Positions 11,901-23,689 of a stretch of 64,000 bases of DNA are shown here, piece by piece (the first letter of the stretch is position 1; each line of letters begins with the position of its first letter). The notes below the pieces were generated by a model that saw only the letters and a program-made list of their open reading frames with translations, was not told the DNA's origin and did no database searches. This stretch comes from Paragonimus westermani (lineage: Eukaryota; Platyhelminthes; Trematoda; Plagiorchiida; Troglotrematidae): positions 10,146 through 74,145 of the forward strand of contig QNGE01002682.1 of the NCBI GenBank assembly GCA_008508345.1, in the 5' to 3' direction. The position numbers and the translations under genes are program-made.

Positions 11901-14849
11901 CTGACCACAGTGCAATGTGGCTGCTCATCCACTGTCACCGATTCCGTCCTACTTTGACAAGGAACACGTCAGCCCCAACTGTATCTAAACTAGTAGATGA
12001 AGTGTGGGATAGAAAGGCTAGGGCTACGTTGAGGAAAAACAAACGTAAATCAGAGATAGAATCGGTGCGTCTCACTAGAAATCAAAACAACTGTTCAGTA
12101 ATTATATTGGGAAGTGTTACCTGTTTTCCGGGATTGACTGAAATATACTTTCGAGTACTCGACGTTTAATGTGGATGGTCAATGACCTTGTGGATAGTCA
12201 CTAGCCGAAAATCGTTTCTTGTTGCTGTATGCTCCCGATACTGTGAATCTGTCTTGTACTTGTATTGACACCACTCCATGCCTGTGCATAATAGGTGTAA
12301 ATGAAAGAACTCCCAAGAATGGCCACTTCATTAGACCTTGAAATGAATAGTCCGCTGGGCTGTGCTGTCTTGATATCCAACAAGCAAACTATGCAAAGAT
12401 GCTGCAAGTCCGTTGACTTATTTTACGCTAATCAGAAAGAGATAAGAACTCTTTAAATTCCACGAACTACCTCAACACATTTCCAATCATCACCAATATG
12501 CTTTCTGTGGAGACTAGAGTTGTCAATCTGACGAGAAACTTGACGTACCCTCACCTTTATTAAATGTTCACCAAAGTAGGGAACAAACGGTCATACATTA
12601 AAACGTCGTCACTTTGTTTGTACGCGCCTTATTTAAGTTCAAAACTACAATTCTTGGCATAACATACAGTCAGAAAATGATCTGCACTATCTAGCCAAAC
12701 CTCATATATCGGACCAAGCTGACAGAAATGTTCACCATTCTTTACTCTGCCGACATACCATCTACCACCTAAGACAGACCCACATAAGTATGTTGCATTT
12801 GGCCTGTTGATGATGCAGCGAAGCTAAGCTCCTTACTATGCGTTTCTTCCAATGACCAAACTGGGCCGAATCTAGGCACTTGAACTAATAAACGTCGAAC
12901 TGGGGACCAGTAGTGACTTCTGACTACACACCAAAACTCCTGTACATTTAAAGTAGTTGAAATTTCTTATTCTTGAATGAATATGGGCGAAGGTTGGGTA
13001 AAACTAACGTCTGGGTTATCCACTTTAGGCAAAGTACAAAATCTACCTAGTCAGTTTATCAAGTTCAACGTTCATTGATAAGTTCCAGGTCATTCTACTA
13101 CGCTTCGTAGTTCTCTAGTTGAATTGTATTTTAAACATCAGAAGATACATTGGAACCAACTTTTATGTCTGCATGGCATAAGGAGATATGTGGTATAAAT
13201 AGCTCGTGATTCTCACCAGAAAATTTATTGAACTATACTTGCTTGACCTTACCCCGTCTCGCTAACCAGGATGAGCATTGTGGTCTAGAGACCACCATAC
13301 TTTTGGTGCCTTCTCATCACATCTGGTCTTCACCGGGTGTAAAGGCCATTGTTATAGCCACAGTTAGTTATCTTGTTATCTCCTCTCTATGCAACCTGGT
13401 TCCTCGCGTCCTGACAGAAACCCTACCTTCGAGCTGCTACCCATCTGTCTTCCTGAGTTTGGCTACTTGCAACAATTCAGTAGTCTGCTTACTTTGGGCA
13501 GTGACGAGTCTTGGCCAAGGAAATAGCAGCAAACTATCCATACACACCAAGTGTGCAACAATGGTCGGTGACAACCTGTCGACTTAATTCATGAAAACAC
13601 TTTCTGAAAACTGTAAATCCGTTTCGTCACTGACGGGTTTGCGTGAGTACTTAAAATATACACAAACTGTGTCAGTGCCCCTTATCGTGCCTGAATTTTG
13701 ACGAGCAGTGAATCTACCCACGAAATAATCCACGTATGCTTTCTTTCCTGAAATAACCACTCAAGTGACAGTCCAAATGTTATCCGTAATTTGGTTGCAT
13801 TCACAATGGGTCATTTACTTTCCTGTTCTAGGACATTGTTCATCAGTACTCATCAGGCCTTCAAGCGTCTCTCGTGGGTTGTCGTCCTACGTACAGAAAG
13901 GTGTGCACTCTGAACAAAACAGTAAATTAGGAACGATAGCCGGATTGTGGTTATTAAACGCTAACTATTGCAACATAAATAAATTGATGTCTTCACCAAG
14001 ACAATAATGGACGATGGTGGATAAAAACGGTTAGATTGTTCTCACTTTAGGTGAACCTGACAGACCTCTCAGTTGCAACTCGCCAGCTTATTATCCATCC
14101 ACTCTGAATGAATGAATCAATCTGTTTTTGTTTCTTCTAGTTACTTCTAGATACCCACCAATCATGTAAATTCTGCGGAGTACCGTTCGTTTTGTCAATC
14201 AATCAGTTACTCGACTCTGAAACTCGTCATGCTGATCGTCACAGGTCAAAATTTGGTGACTAATCAAAACGTGGAGGGTGAACTGATGAGTCAAAAATTC
14301 GCGACTTTAAGTTAACCCGGACAATACCTCTAAAGACTCGACTTAAGTGATGGAACAATGACTCAAACATTCGTATACTGGAGGCTAACTATTATCCATT
14401 CAATACATAAACAGCCACACGATCAACCGGCTGGAGTTTTCTGATGCTTTGGCATAACATTGTCACTGGTTTGAACTTTAAGAACGTATCGAGAAAAACG
14501 GTTACTAACAGTATCATCTGCCCATAATAATCATATCCTTTAAGACGGTAGTGCTCTACCCGACCGAAAATGGTCTGTACGTGAGTCAAAACATCTTACA
14601 ACGGGAACGTAGTTCTTATCACGATGGGTATGTAATGATTGCCTCAGTCGTTTTCCTTGGTGGATGTAGGGTAGTTACGATGTGGTGTTTATTCAGATGG
14701 AGAGATGAACTATATGATGAGTGTATGAAGGGATGGTATTCATCAAATAGAAACCATCAGATTAGGACCGAGAAGTGAGTGTACGGAAGGAACTGGCCAA
14801 TGGAACAAAAACATTGTGCTTCTTTTCACGTCAGGTGCAAACTGGCCAC
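2966..14849. other. About 12 kb without a recognised gene
   Basis: I see no recognisable coding region, RNA gene or transposon motif. The longest open frame is 11,711-12,169 on the plus strand (152 codons), followed by 13,228-13,587 plus (119 codons) and 4,201-4,512 minus (103 codons). None shows a known domain. Frames of this length are expected by chance in 64 kb at this base composition. The sequence could be intron, intergenic DNA or transposon relics too old to read by eye. Confidence 0.55.
4802..4812 (+). repeat. Homopolymer G11
   Basis: A run of 11 guanines is directly visible. Its exact length may be unreliable, because homopolymers are a common sequencing error site. Confidence 0.9.
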
Positions 14850-14881
14850 CTGACGCTGACCTTGACGTTGACCTTTGTTTA
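14850..14881 (+). promoter_or_regulatory. Clustered TGACCT/TGACG half-sites (possible nuclear-receptor sites)
   Basis: The segment holds a tandem series of TGACG- and TGACCT-type hexamers. On the minus strand it contains CAAAGGTCA and TCAAGGTCA. These match the extended half-sites known for HNF4/RXR-type and NR5A/ERR-type nuclear receptors. With no promoter or gene identified nearby, function is speculative; it may be only a degenerate hexamer repeat. Confidence 0.15.
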
Positions 14882-17800
14882 CAAGTGTGCAGTGCACGTG
14901 CGTCAGATGAGTGGGCTGAGCGGTAGAAATCATCTTTTCCTTTTTTGTTCAAGCAAGCACACGCACCCATATTCAACTCACAATCTCAGCAGATGCCATA
15001 TAAAGATCCAGCTAACGTTCGCGGTAGTAATGACTGGGCGATTTCAGATTGGAAGTGCGTTAAAAATCTGATGTGTGAAACCAGCTTACTTCCAGGCTAC
15101 CAGCAGTAGTTTTGTCCACTCTCTCATACCTTCTCATTTTAAGATATCCCAGTAGTACTTATTCCAATGTGATCTTTCCGTGAATTTATTGTGCAAAGGC
15201 TAATCCGAATCGGATGCCGCCAACCGTGTGTGTAAAGGGTGGGTTTCTCTGGTATTGACATATAACTCCACAATAGTTCAAACTCAGTGGACCACACTAA
15301 CGCTTTGAAGTTGACAGCAGAAACAGAGACAGGTCACAGGAATGCCAAAATATTGTGAGGGTTCAAATTGACACGCGTCTAAGTCGAGTAGGGTCAAAAT
15401 GCACTCACAGTACAGTGTGTACCAGCCAAAACGAAAGCTTGTGTTCAACTTTTTGCTATCCACAACCTCTTTATGTTCCGGGTAGCACTGTCTTCTGACG
15501 TTCGTCAACCTAACTCAGTTGAGTGGTCCTTTAGTCTAAGGCATAGTACAGTCTTTGTACTCCGGCACCATGATTCAGTTTCCACCTCGTACACGTTGTG
15601 CTAATCCAGCCATATTGGCCTGGGTACCTTAGGAACATGCCGAGTGATACCACGAAAAGCCAGTCAAAACGTCACAAACGATCGTCGGCCATATGAAATT
15701 GATATCATGACATGCAAATATAGTATGTGGACATTCTAAATGGAACAAGTATGTCGCGTCTGCTGGTTACTGGGGCATGTATGGCAAGCCGCTCACAAAT
15801 GGGTCAGTGAACGAGTGTACCTCTTCAGCTAACAGCGTATCATAACTGTACATATGTATCACCGCCTTCTCTTCACACACTATTGTACTGTTAGATTCTG
15901 GCATCAAGTCAAGTGTAACAGCGAGATAACTTTCATTAGGATATGCTAGCTTGTCATACTGCCTCTACAGTGTCAAGTAAAAACGTCAGAAACTGTTATA
16001 ACGCGGAACGACCGAGCGGATGCAATCGAGCTGAAACGATTCTCATGACGCGATGATATTGTACGCGCTGTTTTACCCCTCAAACAGCCGATCACCAAGC
16101 AGACTACGAAGGAAAAACATTGGTCTCCAGAACGAGAGCGTTTACTGCCTCAGTCCGAAGCCGAATTACAAAATGCAGCTCTTGCGTATTTATAGCTCGT
16201 CAAGCGACCGGGTGAATAGCAGGCGAATTAGCGTCCAGTATGTAAATCGGCGCCAGAAATATAAAAATGATGGTACATTAGAGGAATTTGAATTAACAAA
16301 AGTGGTAAATGTTCATTACCGGTCAAGTGGACAGTTTTTGGGGGGATGTAACATCCCCAATAGAAACTTGTATTAGAACAACCATTGGAGGTTCACACGA
16401 GGTGGAGGCGTTTTGTGTACAAAGTTGTTGCCTTGAGATTCGAGGACTTAAAAAATTGTTTCTGTGCACATAATGTTGACATGAGACAGCTAATCGCGAC
16501 CACCTCAGAGCGAGAAAATGCCATGTATTGGGGTGTCACGTTGTAGCCGTGAAGGTTGAGTCTTGAATAATCCGATGACTTGTAATCAGAATGTATCTAG
16601 TAAATGACGCATCATGAAGCTTCCGTGATCCCTGTACAAATAGAGTGGTTTGCTTAATAAATCTGAGGTGAACACGATTAACTGTTTCAAGACAATGTTA
16701 AGTATGCGGCCTAGTGTATTCGGGCCCTTAAATCCCATGCACCTAATAGTCACTCACACGTGACTTCCGCCCCGTTGGATTTTCAGTTTTCTGTTCTCTC
16801 GGTCCACTTCAGTGACCTACTTTACATTCTTGGTTATCGGTGGCTACTATCACAAGACATTTGCCATAATCCGTCTTAATTTTATGCTTGGCTTTGTAAA
16901 TCGGATCAACTGGTTTCAATTCCCCTCACTAGATTGTTCCAAGAGACAGTTCTGAATAAAACAAACATAGGGAAACCGTAGAGAATGACATGTTTAACAA
17001 GTATCGTGAGTGAGAATGACCTCTGCAAACCGGTAACCGACATACATAACAACACAAAGGGTATGCCACAGTGATATTAAATTCTTGCGAACTATAACCA
17101 GCTTCCCACCAATAAGGTGGGATGAGTCGCACTCATGAAATAACCACACTCCACTACTGGATCAGTAAAGACAACCGAACATCTCTTCATTGATACCGTA
17201 GCGAAAACCGTATGCCTGACGATTACTTCTTGCTACCAGACAACTGGTAGTTTGCAAATGTTATCGGTTTACCCACACTCCTGAACAGTAGTCTGCGGTT
17301 GTTAAATTCCAAAAAACATCAGTGACATGCGAGCGTTTCTGCAGTCTGTCTTGTGTGTTCTTTCGTACTTTACTTCACGGGGTCTGCCTATGACTTATGA
17401 GCAGATTTAATTTTGGTTAATTAATCTTCATCCGCTTGCGCACGATCAACCCATGATGCATTGAGCTGCACCCGATGTTTCATTAGTTCATTCAGGAGCG
17501 TCGTATTGTATGAGAAATTTAATCAAACACGGCATGCAATCTGAAGTCCTTTGACTGGAAAAATACAGTTCGCATGATTTGTGCTGAGGTATTTAAAAAC
17601 TTCTAGAAACCATTACCGCTGGTGCAGTCTGTAGACACTGGGAGGAAAATATTACCTTAATTCTTCCGCAATCAAATTCCCAGTTCTCTGTACGAGCGGT
17701 AGTAGTCGGATGGCCTATTCAGTTATCATAACAGCCCACCGTGTCTTCAAAATCACTTATCTCAGTCTCAGCTATTCACGTGTTTTCTGCCGTTCTTCGT

Positions 17801-20800
17801 AACCAACGTTCGTAAAATAACTATGTAATGATTTCTTCCCTTCGAATCGTTAATTTCATTCAACCGATCATAAGCAAACCTGTGAAGATAACTAACTCGT
17901 CCGTGTCATTCACAACACAATGTGCAACGTGTGTGTGCCTTATCTGGAGATATTAGTTTTCTGGGCTATCATTCAATCTGCTGTAGACCAATTATACACC
18001 ATAAACTGGATGTGAAATTTAATACTACTTCAAACACTGTGCAGAAAAATGTTCGCAGATAAATCATGGTGTTATTTCTTCAGGTGACCTTAGCCAAACA
18101 GAAATGGTCCACATTATCACACGGTATCGTCCGGAGCACAGAATCACAAGTTTAACAAATGGACTGTGAGAGTATCTGCCTTTATGTAGTGCACCTGTTG
18201 ACACTGGCTCACAGTCCAGTGGTCGACGTTCCAAAGCAGGTATGTTTGCGTGCGCTCATCCGTGTGCCATATTCCGTCAAACATGGAGAATCGAAGTGTG
18301 TACCGCCGGTTCTCTGTTCAAGTGAGAATATTCATATTGCCCAGCAAAACGCTGCCTCACGATTAAGCTATCCCTAAACAGCTGCTTAAGCGACCAACCT
18401 ATGACAATGGTTGCATGTCTGCATCAAACTTACGTCGGTTTGTTGAGTAGTTTCAGTTTCACAGTAACCGTACTACGTGACTGTCTACAAAAATGTGCTA
18501 ACTGCGTAAGCTTTCATTTTCATTTCGACCGCGCCCGTCGAATGTGAATTCTAGAAGGTACGATAGTCATAAACACAAAATCGGCCTCATCTTAAAAGTC
18601 ACGTCGTAAGGTGTGAGTGAATGCAATCCCACAGACAGTTCTAAGATAATATGACCACCGCGAAACTCGGTCGGCCGACTAACAATGACAGAACAGTAAA
18701 CAAAACACGGATATGAACCACAATAAAACAATTGAGTTATTAGTCTAAATAGTTATATAATAGTTTATTCTGTAGGTAAAATGGAATGCTGTGAACAATA
18801 CACTACATGCTCGCGTAGATTCAACTGTATGATCGATACAACGTCACGGTATATGATCTTGGTTACATAACAACAACTTCGTTCATCTATTCAATGGGGA
18901 GACGTATTCTCTATCGCTGGACTGACAAATAGAAGTTCCATATCCAAGAATAGACGAGCAGGCCTGGACAGGATGGGGGATAACACAGGGCATTTGCTAA
19001 GTACAGCCTGTTTAAAAGTGGATGAATCGCGAACATACATTTTCATTCGGTAGTGTCTTGAGTTTCTAAAATGTTTGTGTGCTCCTTTTCTTGGAAGTTC
19101 GACAACAAACAAGTTTCTGCGGATACCCGCGCCACGGCGTCCATAAAGTAGCATTTGTCAGGGTGGTAAATGAAATTCAAGGTAGGCGGTATACACTTTG
19201 GCAGGTTTCCAACTTGGTCCTGAAAACTGCTTGCTCAAATTTGACTTGGCTTCTATCGAAAGTAGCCTACATCTGAGGGAGGTCATTCAACTTCGAAACG
19301 AACCCTGCAAGTAAGTTGTGTTCTGCTCAAAGCAGGATGGCTCATCTTTCTGAATGCAAAGAGCAACAAGTCGTCATTTTATTTAGAAGTGGGGCTTCGC
19401 ATCTTCGTTCATATAGAGATGGAAATTTCCATCCACAATTTTGAAAAATCTTGATTTGAAATTCCTTCGGCACTGTCCTGAATTGCCCAGCTCTCTCACA
19501 ACTTTCTAAATATCTCATATATGAATATGTGTATGAGTTGCGTGAACATCTTCCAAGCATCCTGATGAATCCAAGCCTAACCAAACGGCCCAGGAGTACA
19601 AATGACCTTAAATTTTCCATCTTATTCGATAAATGAGCCTCGACCTTTGCTTTAAGTTCAATCCTCAGAATTCATATAATTAACTTTAAAATCCTAGCCT
19701 GAACGCGACTGATACAGCGTCACGGATCAGAACAACAAGAACGATTATGTCACAAGTCTGTAATTACAACCTCATTGGTTGTTATTGCGAATGTGCGCAA
19801 ATACACTTTACAGCCACAAAATTCAAATTAAATGCTAAATAGTATTTTAGTAAACAAGTGTATACATAGGATTTTAGATAGGAAAATCCCCGAGATCGAT
19901 AGAGACCAAACTTTAAAGTTGTATTATTATATGTGCTCATAATTCCATCAACTGAATGGACCAAGAGATAAATGTAACGGTTAAGTTGTTTCACGTTGAC
20001 CATCACAAGGTGGATTTGATTATCAGACAAGAGAATAGTTAGGGATTTGGTTTAGATATAAACAAACCAAGGGTCCACACAACAGACAGTCTGTTATACA
20101 CTCGCTGACAATTGTCTGAGTAAACAGTTATAAGACCTACTTCTAGGCTGTGGGTTGCGTGATATGGTACCAAATAAAATGATAACTATAAAACCTCGTT
20201 AACAAGCATTCCCGTTTATTTATACTGATAACGCGTCAGACGCTTATTAATGTACCTTCGAAACACCCACTCACTTACGGCTCCGAAGACTCAGTAGTTC
20301 GAATTTATTCTCATTCAAGAAATCGGGCTAAACTGCTTTCCTTCTAAGTATGCAATTTTTCTAAGATAAGTGCACAAAACTGTGGAATTCTTTTCAATGT
20401 TTTTGAGTGGAAGATGGAATGTGTACAAGCTGTTACAGCGTCCAACTGACTGTTGGGCAATCAAGCAACTTACGCGGCATGAGCAGGCCAGCCAGCTGAC
20501 CGTACCTATGACAGTAGCATACACAAAACTAGTCCGTCAACAAGTTAATTTAATGAGCATTTCTTGCTCAGGTTTGACAGCCTGCTCAGTTGACCTGTTC
20601 ACTCCCTCATTCAAACCGACAGTCAGCATTCAAGGACGAACATCCAGTTTGCTCATATTTTGATACCTAGGTTTTTAAGTACAGATACAACTAATAAGCT
20701 AAGTTAAGTTGTACGTGAGCGAATTTGGTCCGAGAAAATTTGCTGACTCATGTCCTATTCTAACCCATTTGTGAATGGTCACCTGGGACAAAGCGTTATG

Positions 20801-23160
20801 TATAGATGCATATACATTTATCTGTTTGATAACGGATCCTGGTGTGAATTTGACACGTCACACGAAATCGTCCAATACTCAGTGTGTGCCCTTTTCAAAT
20901 GCTTTGTCTATTAGAGTACAGACTGCTAGCCTGTAAAAGCTCTGTGCCCACCAGATCATAGTGCAGAGGAGCATGAATAACAGTGTGAATAAATTAGTCA
21001 ATCACTGTCTTAATGCTGAAAATGTTTTGTTTCACGCTGCAACATATGCTGGTTAACACATGGAGAGAATATGATTTATTCATCCGTATTGGATCTCATG
21101 AACAGGAACGAAGGCAATCGTATAAAATATTGATGTGAGATCCTAGGGTGTGCTTGGTATCACTTGATAAATATTTGGTGTTCAACAGCACGACCTGGTC
21201 GTTGGAACATTGTTATCCTGCAAACGTCGTCATTGTGACTGCCACAACGATCGGTGTTTTCATTATCGCAATCAACAGTATACTGTCTAGGATCGGAGAA
21301 TTAGTCCATCATTTATCTTTTGGACTAGAGCCGAAAAAAGTCCCTTGGATAACCATGTAATATCAGTGACCTGATTGACTGGACAGATGTCTCGGGGAGT
21401 AACTTCATGCACTCGTCTAACAAAAATTATACAAAATCCAATCATCCAAATGTCTCCCGTACTCTGACGCTGGACTTCAATCAATCCAACAAACAAAACT
21501 GTTTGGCAAGTTGATAGACAACTACCCACAAAGCGAATATTACTCAGTCCGTAAATACACAGTAGAAAATGCTAGATGCCAGTCTTAACTATACAAAGTG
21601 GAAAAGGTAATTACAAATAACCCCTGGATTTTTATCTAACTTTCTTACTCAGCGATCTACCATGGCGAGAACAAAACGCAGGTTCGAGAGAGTATGGGAA
21701 AATAGTTTTGCTCGGTCTCTTGTCCAACATGACCGAATCTCTGTTCCTTATGAAGTAAACAATACTTTGTGCACTGCCCTGTTCCCACTCCACACTCCTA
21801 CTATCCAAGTAGTCACGCGAACTTATGAAATTCGGATATAAAACATGCTCAAGTTTCTTATGAACGATTAGTTGCCGGCTTCTCTTTTAGTCGCCACAAA
21901 CGGACAACTGTCTGCACCACTTATATGCTTGTTTCGGATAACAAAACAATGAGAGCACAACAACAATACACAACTACTTACCCACTGTCAAATCAGCTGC
22001 TGAATTTAATCCAGGGTCCGATGAAGAATGCTAACCTATGGGGACAACATCGGGAAATAGTGTGCCAAACCATTAGTGATAGTAAAGCTGAAAATGATAA
22101 CCCTGTACGAGTTACGTGGTTGCGTGAATCACAATACGCTGGCGCATCTGTCAGAAAGACAGATTTAGCAACTGAACGTGCGAAACTGTAACCAACATAC
22201 CACATCAATCATAACTACATCACTTGAAGGCCTAAGGTCGTTATTTAAAATAAGTGAGCGAGCTAAACTGTGTAAGCACTTGTGGAAAGTGTAACGAGTT
22301 ACGTTTCACTAGGTTACACTTTGGAAAGTATTCATTCAGGTCATGAGAACCAAAAACAGGTGCAAAAACCTATCTGTTTAACAGCTTAAGTGCAACATGT
22401 GCAAGGTCAGAGAATTGCCGTAATTCGTCAGCACTCAGCCGTAATTAATCAAAAGATATTCCGATTAATGAAAGTGTTGTATAACATGCAGCTTTGCCTG
22501 TGAATAGTATAGCATGACTCGGCGGCGTGAAACCTGAACGGCAAGTCTCAACACCGGGAAGACATGGATATATAAACGACTGTTGGAGAAGTGCTTATAT
22601 ACTGTGAGGGGATTGTCACCGAACAGACTGTCAGCGTATTACAGCTAAGGATGTGGATGGGCGTCGACCATGAAAAATAGTGTGTTCGTGGTTGTGTAAT
22701 TTCAAATCCTGTGATGTATGTATAGCAATAAACAGCTGTTTAGGCCATGCGTCGCTAGAACACAAAAGTCGCAACAAAAGGTTTAGTCTTCTAGGCGTGG
22801 ACATCAAACCCGTATGACGGAACACTGGTCCTCCAATAAAACAAACAGTATTAGAAGTCCAGTAATTCATCCATGTGTAGCCTGAACGGTACCCTTTTTG
22901 CTAACGGAAGGATTTGGAGTTGTCAGATCGAACCAAACTTCCGACCTAAAACGTATTGTTCAAACTGCTGTCTAGTAGAGTGGACTGGCCAGTAAACCCA
23001 GTATCAGACAATCACCTTGAAATACAACAAACGTCGGCTGGTTGACAAGTATGAACAACTGGGTTCACATAAGCTTTTACCGAGCTTGTTTCCATCGGTG
23101 ACACGATGCAGATTGCTAAACGAAAATCAAAATTTGGATAGGCTACTTCAGCAGCTTTTT
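14882..23160. other. About 8 kb without a recognised gene
   Basis: No confident feature is visible. One short open stretch, about 21,147-21,360 on the plus strand, follows an AG acceptor-like TCCTAG. It encodes a hydrophobic segment with alternating Val, Ile and Thr that could be a membrane helix. It is too short and isolated to call. Other open frames in the interval, such as 16,053-16,376 plus, carry no motif I know. Confidence 0.5.
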
Positions 23161-23171
23161 GGTTAGTTCAA

Positions 23172-23340
23172 GATCACTGCGACTTGGCTGGTTAGCAAAC
23201 GAATAAGGGCTTCGATTTGTAACCTGAAGGGTTGCCGGTCCAAATCCCGTTGAGGTTACCTCTGTCTACAGTACCCAGCTGAGGACGAAACTGGTTATCA
23301 ATTGTCTTTTTGAGGGTGGGCATCAAAAACTAACATAACC
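23172..23340 (+). repeat. tRNA-derived SINE-like relic
   Basis: An A-box-like word TTGGCTGGTTAG (23,184-23,195) is followed about 40 bases later by a B-box-like word GGTCCAAATCC (23,237-23,247), inside GGGTTGCCGGTCCAAATCCC. This matches the layout of a tRNA-type RNA polymerase III promoter. The downstream stretch to about 23,340 could be the SINE body. It lies about 350 bases beyond the low-coordinate edge of the Gypsy relic. No second copy was noticed, so family status is unproven. Confidence 0.4.
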
Positions 23341-23689
23341 CGACAAATTTCATTCATTTCCTCAATCAACTACATGTCCAAAATGATGGTGATGGCAACT
23401 ACAGTGCGCACTCCATCCAGTCGGAAAGTGGTGCTGACCTCAATGACTCCAATATCCAGCCATCTCAACCTTGTCCAGGTGTAACTGGTCGAGACGGTTT
23501 ACCTTCGTAAAGCACCCCTTAATTTGCATACAGTTCTAAGTTCCATGACCTGCAGTACCTAGTTCCATCAAGGTTCGGACATAAGTGGGTCAATCAGATA
23601 ACCCCTTATAGACTTTCTGTGTTCTTGGTTGGCCATCCTACAGACCTCAGTTAGCTCAAGTGCATTCATTTATTGGTCCCACTACAAGC

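Noticed and set aside
11711..12169. 152-codon plus-strand open frame with a TDHSA segment resembling the SDH box of LINE endonucleases
   Set aside because: The resemblance is a single short motif, and no other endonuclease or RT motif is in order around it.
14284..14315. CTGATGAGTC-like word suggesting a hammerhead ribozyme (known in fluke satellites and some PLEs)
   Set aside because: The conserved GAAA after stem II and the cleavage-site stem are missing.
22286..22328. Inverted repeat AAAGTGTAAC...GTTACACTTT
   Set aside because: Arms are only about 10 bases, with no flanking duplication or transposase; compatible with chance.
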